Assembly (NCBI GenBank): GCA_018881555.1
Contig: JACAXG010000130.1
Span: forward strand, 124,001 to 188,000
Origin: Amblyornis subalaris
Taxonomy: Eukaryota > Chordata > Aves > Passeriformes > Ptilonorhynchidae
DNA: 64,000 nt
Direction of reading: 5' to 3'
Shown: positions 36,948 through 47,395 of the stretch, one piece after another
How the letters are laid out: the number at the start of each line of letters is the position of its first letter
Position numbering within the stretch: position 1 is the first letter of the stretch
Program-made: the position numbers and the translations under genes
Notes under the pieces: generated by a model
The model's input: only the letters and a program-made list of their open reading frames with translations
Database searches by the model: none
Told to the model about the DNA's origin: nothing

Positions 36948-36998
36948 TCAGAGAGTCATGGAATGGTTTGGGTTGGAAGGGACNTTTAAAGGTCCAAC
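36948..36998 (-). mobile_element. CR1 LINE tail remnant, about 50 bp
   Basis: Plus strand contains CAGAGAGTCATGGAATGGTT and GGGTTGGAAGGGAC, then loses similarity. Only the extreme 3' end of a CR1 is present. Confidence 0.75.
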
Positions 36999-37694
36999 AT
37001 TTTCCAGGTTGGAGACATCTCCTTTCTGGATAAGCAGGACAAACCCAGCCCAGGTTCTGTTGGTGCCAACAAAATCCTCAACAAAATTAAGAATGTTTCA
37101 AAGCTGGGATTGTTGTTCCTCAAAAAGAAGGGGTATATTTTTTAGGGGAAAAAAAACTGTTCTGTTCTGCTACAATTAATACAAGATTTTTCATTGCAGG
37201 AGCAGTTAAATCTTTATATCTGGTACCACACAAGAGCAGCTGCCCTCAGCTGTTTAGCTTTAAACCCCAGTTTCCCCTTGCAATCTTTCCAGTTGCTCCA
37301 TATCCAGCATTTCCCTCCCTTAGCTGACATCTGAAATTCGTTCCTGGTTCACGAGGCTCCAGTAGGCATTTTTAGATGTATTCCTTAAATGTCATTTACA
37401 GAGGTTACTGCCTTGGAATATCTAAAAGCAACTGCAGCTGTATGTCCCTAAAAAAAGAAAACGAGTTCCATTTATATTGTGTTCACGACACCAGAACCGA
37501 AAGCATCTATGGATTCCAAATTATTGAAGGATGTGCCTATTTTTGCCTCCACTATAATTGTGAGGAAAATAACCACCCCCAAAAAAAAAAAAAAAAATAG
37601 TGACATATTTCATAACAAGCTGTAGGGTTTTTAAACCCCCATCCTCTTTCTTGTTGATATTTCATCAGGATTTTTCAAAACACAAAGATGTTGG
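36999..37694. other. Non-coding interval, nothing recognised
   Basis: AT-rich unique sequence with a run of 17 A at about 37581-37597. No gene signals. Confidence 0.6.
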
Positions 37695-37836
37695 GGAATC
37701 ATGGAATGATTTAGGTTGGAAAAGCCCTCCAGGATCATGGAGTCCAAGNTGTGACCCATCCCCACCTTGTCACCAGCCCAGAGCACTGAGTGCCACATCC
37801 CGGAGCTGCCTGGACACCTCCAGGGATCCCTCACGG
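37695..37836 (-). mobile_element. CR1 LINE 3' tail, second class, about 140 bp
   Basis: Plus strand reads GGAATCATGGAATGATTTAG, GTTGGAAAAGCCCTCCAGGA and AGCACTGAGTGCCACATCCC. This is the reverse complement of the class seen at 15376-15816 (GATGTGGCACTTGGGGAC) and not of the common class. Confidence 0.85.
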
Positions 37837-40800
37837 TGTGTTTACATCCACTCTCTGTGCCTTTGTCTTTATAATTTGAGATTATTNTGTAAAATTAAAG
37901 TAATCTCAAAGATAAAACTCCAATTTAAAGCTTAACCTGTTGGGCACAAGGGTTCCATCTAATTCAGAGTAAAGACAAAATAATTCTCATGACTCTATAG
38001 CCACCACTTGGGATTTAGATCATCTCCTCTACCTTAGATGGAAACTCATCCATTTAAAGGCAAGTTGGTCCAAAATATTGGATTTTTCTATTTTTTTCTG
38101 CATTCTACAATGATCTCTGATGATTTTACTGTTTGGATTTTAAGGTTGACCTCAGCAATATTTAATCCATTTTAGTCATTTTTGCCATGACTTATATTTC
38201 AGAAAAAGACCATTTATAGACAGAAAATCACTTTTTCCCAAGATCATATCTGATTTTGACATCCAAGGATTTTTCTCATGCCACTGCATGTCCAGTCAAG
38301 TGTTGAAATTCAATTTTAAACCCAGTACAATTCCTATTCAACGTCATGGAGGAAACGCGTGGGATCCACTGACCTACTCATTAATGCTGAATGAATAAGC
38401 TCTAATTGGAGGCTAATTCTGAGATGAGGCAGGAGGTAAAATCTGATCTCATTGTGAATTTTACTGCAGATAGGGATGGGAAATAAGGAAAGGAGTGGAG
38501 GAGTAGAATTAGGAACAAGGTACCTAACATTCCAGCTACAATGCACAGGAAGTCTCGGCATCTCCTCATAGGATCCACTCTTGGTGTCAGGATCAGGGGA
38601 CAATCCAAGCTGGGAGGAGAATTCCAGTCCAATCTTCCTCTCCAGGCTGTTCCAGCTAAGAATCCCAGTTTACTGGGAATTAAAACCAGTCGGGCCCTGA
38701 AATCCTCCAAGGCACTGCACACCATTCCTGAGCGACTCTTCCCCGGCTTGGCTGTCTAATGAGGCAAAAGGATATTTTTAAACAGCCATGACACCATTAG
38801 CCAAGTTTAGCTGGGCTGTGGTAAATAAACAGAACCACCGAATCGTTGGATGTTAAACGAGTTAATAGACAGATCCCTGCACGCACGGGAACACCACCTA
38901 CGGATCCATACAACATATGGAACTTGTTGGGAAAGGAGCTGCATCTCCATCCTCCACAACAACAGGCAGCAACAGCTATAAATACTCCCGGGTTTGTCAC
39001 ATATTTGGGGTTGGCTTTTTGTCGTTCAGAAGGTGGGAGAGCCTAAACAAGAGCGGCTCCTCCGGGGAAGTCGCCGCGCGCGGAACGTGAGGGGATTTCG
39101 AGGCCCCATTATGCAGATTCGTTCCCACAGCTCCACCCTCCCCAGCCTGCACAGATTTCTCGCTGCTGCCCGCGACCCCAGCACTGATATTCCACGTTTT
39201 AGCACTACAAACCAGACTGGGAGGCTTTTTCTTGCTGACTGGGCTGAAAATCCAGCTCCAGGCTGCTCACAAACGCCTTTCAATTGATGGAAAGTCCCCC
39301 CACTCTTCCGGAAAGACAACAACCAACAAAGGCAGTGTTTTGTGAGAAGCAAAAGACACAAATTTCTCCACTGGCCATGGAAATAGGATAATGATGATGG
39401 TAATAAGCTGTCAGGACCTACAAGCCAGATAAATATAGAGGATTTTATTTTCCACCGAGCAGGTGGCAGCTCATCAGCTCCTACTCACAGCTACTTGCAC
39501 ATGTGAGCAGCTACTCAAGGGTTCAGCTCCCCATGTAGGTTTCTTTACTCTGGCCTTTAATGTTCTTTATGTACCTGTACTCACTGGCAATGCACACTTA
39601 ACAACATTATTCCTTCTTTTTATACATTAATTTTAATGTATTTTCTCACATAGTTATACAGGGCAGGCCCCGTGCTCTGTTTAATAGATTGGTTTACGAC
39701 TATTTTTGCTACAAATGTGTTTAATACTGAGAAAAAGGAGAAAACCAGATGGATTTAGTGGGAATATTCCTGGCGATGCTTCCGGAGCGGTCATATTCCA
39801 CAACACACAGCTCGTACAGCAACCCAGCACGAAAGTCCTACAGGGTATTTCCCTCCATAAATCCAATTAGTATTAATTGGAGCTACATCCACGTTTTGAA
39901 AGAGAAACACACGCTAAGAAGTGACTTATCATAGTAGGATTAGTTACCTATATCAACTATCAAAATGTGAGCACGGCGATAAACACGAGCCAGCGAATTC
40001 CATGCTGAGATTATTCCCTACTCAATTCCCTGTGCTCCAGGATGAGAGCCATTAGAAGTTGCTCTTGCCCTTGAAATGATCTCTTTATGGAAAAACTTCC
40101 TTCAGTCATCATCAGATTTTCTTGTCATTTCTCTAATCAGCACATGCTGCCGGCAAACTAATTTGGGGGAAAATACATATATATCCACAGACATTAAAAT
40201 CCACCTGCTCACTATATATAGATATACTTAACATTTCAAAGTAAATGATACAGCCACACAGAAGAATCTCTTCATGGGTTTCATAGCCCTTTTTGCTAAT
40301 AAATCACTAATTCAGAGACTTTATTCATGAAAAACAGAAGGGGAGAGAAAATGAGTCTGGGTTATTTCAGGATTTAAAGGAAAGTATGTAACAATGGCTC
40401 GGGAATGTCTCCCTGNCTTTCCAGAGGGATGTATTTCAGGCTTTGTTGAAAAACATACCAGTGCAGCTTGAAACAGTGGACTGTGCTTTGTGGCACTGGC
40501 TGATATGTACTAATATTAATTTTTGAATATTTTTAACTTGATAATTGTTAGAAAACTCTTCACAGGGCAGGTAAATGCTCAACCAGGCCCCCACAACATT
40601 GGTGCTGCTTTCTTTTCAAACACTGAGGGACAACACAGGATGAAAAAAAAAATAATAAAAATACCTGTGTTGATGTCCCTTCTCAAAACTGAGATTCAGA
40701 AATTATTTCAGAGACCTCAGGTGAAGCTAAAAAGTAAAGGAAGGTCACAGCTGGGAGTGGGACAAAACATCCGTTAATACTGATGGTATTTTTAATAGAT

Positions 40801-42650
40801 ATAAAAAGACATTATAAGGATGGAGAACAGAAAAACTTTGCACAAACCATTAAATAAGAACCGAAAATCTACGAAGGAAACCCGGAATAATCCATTCAAA
40901 CTACAACCTATTGATGGGGAATTCCNGAGCAGCAGAAAGCTAAAGATGGCAAATTCTTTAGGAATTTCTCACTCATCCTTCACAGAGACAACCCAAAAAT
41001 GCCATAAATGTAAGACCTATGTAGTGTCACCCTGGGATCGCCAGCGACTGGAGTTGGGAGTGCAATAAGATTTTCACACCTGTTTTGAACCCCACATCCA
41101 AAGGTTCTCTGATAATGATGAAACCCTATAAAATTCCCCTTCCTTCCGTGCAATGCCACAAACGAGACAAAGAATTCTGGAAAGAAGCATAACAGTATTT
41201 TTATTTCTCAAGAGAAAGAGGAAAATTAACTCCAAACTCATTTTAACTGAATTTTTCAAGGCACAGAACCCTTCCCAAAGCTTTTTGTCCAGGTAGACTC
41301 AATAATTAGTCCTAGCAAAGAAAGAATTACTCAACCAGAGACAGTTTCTCAAAAAATGTTTAAGGGGGATAGCAACAGAGAGAGACATTTACTTTTTGAA
41401 CTACAACAGGATCCTGAACACAGGGCGTGTTTCGGATCCAGAGCAGATTTTATAGCAGAATTAAATTAAAAATTCTGGAAGTTTATAATGGAAACNCTGA
41501 CAGACCCTAAAATACGGCGACACTACCACGTGTCACTGTAATAAAGTGGCATTTAGGACTCTTTTTTTGCTAGACTCTGATTCCCGCAAAGGTCACATTT
41601 GAATAAAACTATCAGTAAACCTCATTAAAAGCACCAGCTCTGCCAGAAAGGCCCCTTTTTTATTTTTTTTTTTAACCTAACTCGCAGAGTTTTAAAGAAC
41701 AAATTATTGTTTTTATCAAATCTCTCCCCCTGTATCATTATTGATAGAAATCCANAAAGGTCGAAGGAGAATGCAGGACTTCCCTGGAGCTGAATTCCCA
41801 GCTGATGGAGCGTGGGGGTGTGACAGAGCCAGGCAAACCCTCTTGGCTCTCTCCCAAGCCTCTTTTCTCTTTGATTATATCCCCATGGGGTGCTTAGGAA
41901 GCTTAAATACTACACGGGATTTTCCAGCAAAAGAAAGGAGTGCCCGAGGTCCCACAACCAAAATTCACAATTGGCTTGGCCCTAAAAGGAAGAAGATTTC
42001 AGGTCAGAGCTGCCTTTCTTACTGCTGAGCTGCCTTTCCACCAGAATTTGGTGATTTTTCATGGAAAAGTTATTAAGAGCTTGTTATTGGAAGGACTGAA
42101 AGTTCTGTCTACAATTCGGTTTGATGAGTGCTCTCGGATGGAAAATTCAGCAGAATTCAGAATTTAGAATTCAGAGTTCAGAATTTAAAATTTAGAATTT
42201 AGTATTCCAAATTCAGTACTAGGACCCCAACAGAGTCCCTTTTCCCAACAGGGTTTCAACACAAAGAAATTTAACTGTGGTGATGTGGGACTGCTGAAAT
42301 GAACACCTATTTTTAGGATGCCTTATTCCAGGGATCAATCCACAGTCCTCGTCTCCCTTGCCATCTAAACAAGGAGACAAACATCAGGGAATGATTCCTA
42401 GGGGCTGGAGGGGTGAATGGAATATCACAAGGCTCCAGAGGAGTTAAAAACCAAACAAAACCAAAAAAAAAATCACACAGAACTCCACCATATAAAATTA
42501 ACACACAAATTCTGGTCAGACACTTTGGCTTCTTCTTCTAAGAATTTAGTATCTAATCCCAGTTTAAAATATCCTACTTTTACACCGGAAACTATGGAAT
42601 ACCTGATAAACTGCTGTGAGGAAAGGCACAAAAAGCCTCTCCTCTTATCA
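37837..42650. other. Long AT-rich unique interval
   Basis: Nearly 5 kb without CR1. Noted: a small CpG-rich spot at about 39055-39105 (containing GTCGCCGCGCGCGG), TA-rich sequence at 40175-40235, and the degenerate heptamer array at 42145-42216. The frames present are short and unsupported. Confidence 0.5.
42145..42216. repeat. Degenerate AATTYAG heptamer array
   Basis: About 70 bp made of imperfect units such as AATTCAG, AATTTAG, AGTTCAG and AATTTAAA repeated head to tail, with occasional one- or two-base slips. It is a short low-copy tandem array with no match to a named family. Confidence 0.7.
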
Positions 42651-42946
42651 CTGTTCCATGTGCCACTTTTTGCACGGGCAGGTACATAGGACAAGGGGGA
42701 AGGGTTTTAAATTAAAAAATAAATTTAAATTAGATATTGGAAAGAAATTGTTCCCTGTGAGGGTGATGAGGCCCTGGCACAGGTGGCCCAGAGAAGCTGT
42801 GGCTGTCCCATCCCTGGGAGTGTCCAAGGCCAGGTTGGACGGGGCTTGGAGCACCCTGGGATAGTGGAAGTTGTCCCTGCCCGTGCGTTTGGAACGAGAT
42901 GGGCTTTAAGTCCTTTCCAACCCAAACCATTCTGGGATTCTCTGAT
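42651..42946 (+). mobile_element. CR1 LINE 3' fragment, about 295 bp
   Basis: Starts in ORF2 (CACTTTTTGCACGGGCAGGT, then ACAAGGGGGAAGGGTTTTAA), passes AGAAGCTGTGGCTGTCCCAT, and ends CATTCTGGGATTCTCTGATC. The reading frame of the ORF2 C-terminus is still traceable (PREAVAVPSLGVSKARLDG), so this is one of the better preserved copies. Confidence 0.95.
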
Positions 42947-43620
42947 CTTATCCTTATCTCATCCCCTTCACTATCTACAGCCAACTTATTATTGGTGGGG
43001 TTTTTTTAACCCCCACATTTATGTTTAAGTTCAGCACTATTTCTATATTTCATCCGCAGGATATATCAGTAATTTCAAGATAAAAATAATTAACAGTGCT
43101 CCCAGAACATGCATCCTTTGCTTCACATATAAAACTTTCTGTGCATATTTTTTCCTTTAATGTCTCTGCTTAAAGGTTCTCTTTCACAGATAGATTCCAT
43201 CTGCATTAGGCTAGTTTTTCCTTTAATTTTTTTTTTTTTAATTAATAAACATTTGTCTACTAGCTGAGTGTCCTCATTTAGTTATTTCTTGCTTTTCTTT
43301 CATTTGTACAATTTCCTGCTTACTTGCCTCTCCTGTGCTAATTAGTGGTGAACTAATGAGTGGGCTGGTAACCAACTTTGGGATTGGTTCTCGTCGGGAC
43401 AGAGTGAGCCGAGTCAGCTCCCAGCATTCCAGGCCTGGAGCCACCAATGACTCCGGGACAGGAGGCAGCTGATACCAGCTCAGGGCTCTCAGATGAGGTG
43501 TTCCACATCGCACTGGGACTGTGGGGAGACGGAGAAATCCCACAGTGACACATCCCAGAAAGAATTGCCAGGATAATGCATGATGCCATGCCAGGAGTGC
43601 TCCTCACATGGACACACTTA
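42947..43620. other. Non-coding interval, nothing recognised
   Basis: AT-rich unique sequence with a T-run at about 43229. No repeats or gene signals recognised. Confidence 0.6.
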
Positions 43621-43890
43621 GAGAATTGTGGAATCATGGAATGGTTTGGGATGGAAGGGATCTTAAAGATTATCTTGTTCCACCCCCTGCCATGGGCAGG
43701 GACACCTTCCACTATCCCAGGATGCTCCCAAGCCCCATCCAACCTGGCCTTGGACATTTCCAGGGATGCGGCAGCCACAGCTTCTCTGGGCAACCTGTGC
43801 CAGGGCCTCCCCACCCTCCCAGCCAGGAATTCCTTCCCAATATCCCATCTAAACCTCCTCTCCATTCCCCCTTGTCCTATCTCTCCATAT
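43621..43890 (-). mobile_element. CR1 LINE 3' fragment, about 270 bp
   Basis: Plus strand runs GGAATCATGGAATGGTTTGG, CCACCCCCTGCCATGGGCAG, GGGCAACCTGTGCCAGGGCC, TCCCAATATCCCATCTAAAC and CCCTTGTCCTATCTCTCC. The minus strand still encodes a recognisable ORF2 C-terminus (RLPREAVAAASLEMSKARLD). Confidence 0.95.
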
Positions 43891-45146
43891 GACACACACC
43901 CAGCACATATGCTTCGGATTTCCCTGTTTTCTGCAATCCCAACTGCAGATAATCACTGACATTCCATAATCCCTCCCACTCGCCCCGAGTGAAATTCAGC
44001 TATTCCATTAAAAGTACACATCCTTGTAAATGTTTCCGGATTGCTGCTGCAAGGGAGCTTTTAATAAATCCACTCCCAATAGCTGTGAATGCTAATAGAA
44101 ATAATCAATTCAGCACTTAACACTTCAATCACAAGACGTATTTTTAGCCTATTACTGATAGCCATGTTATAAAAACAGAAGTCTGTTCTGCTCCGTGCTT
44201 TTCTGGTGCAACTCGTGCAGCAGCGCCAGAAACAAGCAAAGAATTGAAGCTTTTTCTTGTTGTTTACTTATAATATCTCAGACTGAAATAATAACACAGA
44301 AGCTCCACTTTGGCTCCGCTGTTGTCTGGGTGAGTGTTCAGTACATCAGGCTGGCAACAAGGTAAATATTTACTAATTACTTGGATTCTCNTCAGCACTG
44401 ATATCCTCTGAATTCAATTTTTTAGGGGATATCTGAAACCACTTCTATATCTTCAAACCCACATTGAGGTTTTATTCCATCATGTCTCACTATTATTTTT
44501 TTCCCAGATTTTCTTCTTGGAAGCCGATACGAGCAAGCCACGAGCTTTTGTTTTTCTGAAGGTTTCTTAACTTCTTTTTTCTCCNCGCATAAATACATAT
44601 GTGAATATGTCATTTGAATGAGCAGAGCTGAATATTCAGGGCAGCTCCATCGCCTTGCGCAAGGAAATGACTCTTGCAGCAATCATGGATTCTCTCTGCA
44701 GCCCCATCCACATCTCCATTCCAGCCATGAGCTTAATGACAAACATGTGACTCGTTGCACTGGGCTCGGGGAGAGCTGGACAATCCACAGCTTGTCCAAG
44801 GCAGCGTGGGCTGTTTAAGTTTCATGTAAAGGTTTAAGATATATTTGGCAGTGCCTGGGATGAATTCCCACTGATTGGAAATGCCTTTGTGCCAAACTAA
44901 TGGTCCGTGCACAGGTCCAGCCGGACAAGGCACACCCAGCCCTCGGAGCAGAGTGAAAGCGCAGAAGTTCAAGATGGAAAATGTCCTCAGGAAGAAGCAA
45001 ATTCCACAGTCAGAACCAGGATTCTGAAGAAGCCCAGTTGTCGAGGAAAAGAACCTTTGATGAAAGGCAATTCACACTTTCGGTTTGAAATTCGTCAGGA
45101 GAAAGATGGAAACTATCGCATTTATATTCAAATTTGGCCTTTCAGT
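43891..45146. other. Non-coding interval, nothing recognised
   Basis: Unique sequence. The block at 44040-44200 has the look of a conserved regulatory element (see findings). Nothing else supported. Confidence 0.55.
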
Positions 45147-45470
45147 ACTTAAAGGGGACTNGTAAAAAGAGCTGGAGAGTGACTTTTTGCATGGGCAGGT
45201 AGTGACAGGACAAGGNGGAATGGATTCCAGCTGAAAGAGAGGAAGTTTAGATTGGATTTTAGGAAGGAATTCCTGGCTGGGAGGGTGGGGAGGCCCTGGC
45301 ACAGGTTGCCCAGAGAAGCTGTGGCTGCCCCATCCCTGGAAGTGTCCAAGGCCAGGCTGGATGGGGCTTGGAGCAACCTGGGATAGTGGAAGGTGTCCCG
45401 CTCATGGCAGGGAGTGGGACTGGATGAGCTTTAAGGTTCCTTCAATCCCAAACTGATGTGTGACTCTGNG
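45147..45470 (+). mobile_element. CR1 LINE 3' fragment, about 325 bp
   Basis: Begins at TACTTAAAGGGGACT in ORF2, passes GACTTTTTGCATGGGCAGGT and GGGAGGCCCTGGCACAGGTT, then GCTGCCCCATCCCTGGAAGT, and ends near TGATGTGTGACTCTG. Shares its ORF2 segment with the copy at 42651. Confidence 0.95.
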
Positions 45471-47240
45471 AATGGATCAGAAGCTTTGTGGCATTACTTT
45501 TATCATGCTCCCTTTGCGTAATGAGCCCAGCCCCTTCTGAGTGTTAAAGCAGGCACACCCTCCACGTACACCGGGACAGAGGCCAAAATCCAGAGTCTCT
45601 GGAGAAAGAAACAAGATTAATTATTCCAGGGATGCTGCCTTCCTCATCTCTGATACATTTTTATAGATTACTGCAAGTGAACAGCTAAAAACAATTGATA
45701 CCCAGATTTTAACCACTAATACACNAAACTGCAGGCGGAAATAAATTCAAACAGCCTCGAACTAGAAAAGACCTTTTTTTGCTCTGAAGTTTGGGCGTGC
45801 TGAAGCAACGCCTGAAACAACCCTTGGTGCACCAGCAGGCCCAGAGCCTGTGAGCAGTGAAAACCTTCCCGAATTACACACGAGGCACAAATGCATTCCC
45901 ACTCTCCCCGTGCCTCGTGGCGTCAGGAGTCTGACTCAGAGCCCTTAAGTGCAGCAAGGTCAGCGCCGGCGCTCACGAGCACGTTCAGCCACTCTCCCAG
46001 ACATTTTAATGTATCTATTAAATTTCTGCTTTATTAACCTTAGCTAAGGCCCGTAGTAGTAACCCCGCATCAATTAAAGGGGCCTGGTTCCAGAATTCCT
46101 AGACAAAATTAAGAAGGATAAAAGAAGGGGGGGNAAAAAAAAGAACAGCGATGCGTTTGCTGATGTTGCAATCTGTTCCGAGCNAGGAATGGGCCTGACT
46201 GAGGAGACTGGGATTGACATCCCTGACGTGGGATTTCCACGTGCCCCAAAGCTTTAGGAACGCAGGGATTCGGGATGCAGTCCGCAGGGTGATGTCTGCC
46301 CTACCTCACACCCAGCACACGGCACGTGAGGAAAGAGGCCCTCAGATAACATCATTTATTTCTATCACAGTTGCTCACACTCGAGTGTGGCAATAAACTC
46401 CTGTGACCCACGCANAAACGTTCCTGATCAAATTATGCACTGAGGGACATTTCCTGTGGGTTAAGCTCCTGGAAAAGTCTCCCTGGCCCACAATTTATCC
46501 CATCCTGGCTTCCTGTGGACTCGGGAACGGGCGGCTCCNCAGCAGGGGGGTTGCACAAGCCAGGTATCGATCAGCAGCAATGATCCGTGCAGTTCATCCC
46601 TGCTGATTGGAGTTTTTCCCTTCCNTCTNCCCTCATAANGAGGAGCTCCGGGCTAANTCTGGTAGATTTTTATCCACTGAAGTCATGCCCATGTCCTAAT
46701 TCCAGAGACTTTTCCTGCTGGTTGGANTTAAAGGCCCAGCCCAGCGGATGAAGCTCTGCCCCACAATCCCACTTGAAGGGCCGAGGTGGGCACGGTCACA
46801 TTCCCAGATCTTTTCCCAGAAAGTCAGAGCTGCTGGAGGATCTCCTGCTTATCCCCCTTTTACCTACACCAGGAAAAACATTTCACAGAGGGCAAAAAAT
46901 CAGNAAAATATTTGCTGCACCTTTCCTTCCCCAGTCACCCTGTTTTGGGCTGGCTGAAATCTCACCCCAGATTAAAAATTACCAGGAAAGGAGAACTGAG
47001 GAGGATCAAAACCCCATTTGGCACGAGAGTCTGGGGATGTGTTTCTTCTCCTCCTCACCTATTTCTGTGGCAATATCACCTTTTGCAGTTGTTAGTCTGG
47101 GTAAAATGGAATTTGGGCCTGGAAATCAGGANTAAAAAGAATTTATCCTGTCAAATTATGATAATTATCCTTTGGGCATGAGATTTACCCCACAGAAAGT
47201 TGCAAAAAATCACTCTGCTCCTGAAGCTTTTCTTTGCAAA
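45471..47240. other. Non-coding interval, nothing recognised
   Basis: Contains a conserved-looking block at 46010-46120, including the 12-bp palindrome CCTTAGCTAAGG at 46038-46049. Single Ns are unusually dense at about 46540-46730. Three overlapping plus-strand frames at 46748-47181 look like chance. Confidence 0.5.
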
Positions 47241-47319
47241 ATCACAGAACCAGAGAATCCTTGAATAATTTGGGTTGGAAGGGATCTTAAAACTCGATTC
47301 ATTCCAACCCCTGCCATGT
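47241..47319 (-). mobile_element. CR1 LINE tail remnant, about 80 bp
   Basis: Plus strand has ATCACAGAACCAGAGAATCC, then TTTGGGTTGGAAGGGATCTT and CATTCCAACCCCTGCCATG, where similarity stops. A perfect hairpin follows 53 bp downstream. Confidence 0.85.
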
Positions 47320-47371
47320 GTGAAGAGAAAAAGGGATTAAACGACAATGGAGAACAGAAGACAAGAGTTTG

Positions 47372-47395
47372 TTATGGACAATATTTTGTCCATAA
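47372..47395. repeat. Perfect 10-bp inverted repeat, 4-nt loop
   Basis: Left arm TTATGGACAA (47372-47381), loop TATT, right arm TTGTCCATAA (47386-47395). The arms are exactly complementary. No pyrimidine-rich or T-rich tail follows, so it does not look like a terminator and has no known role. Confidence 0.9.
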
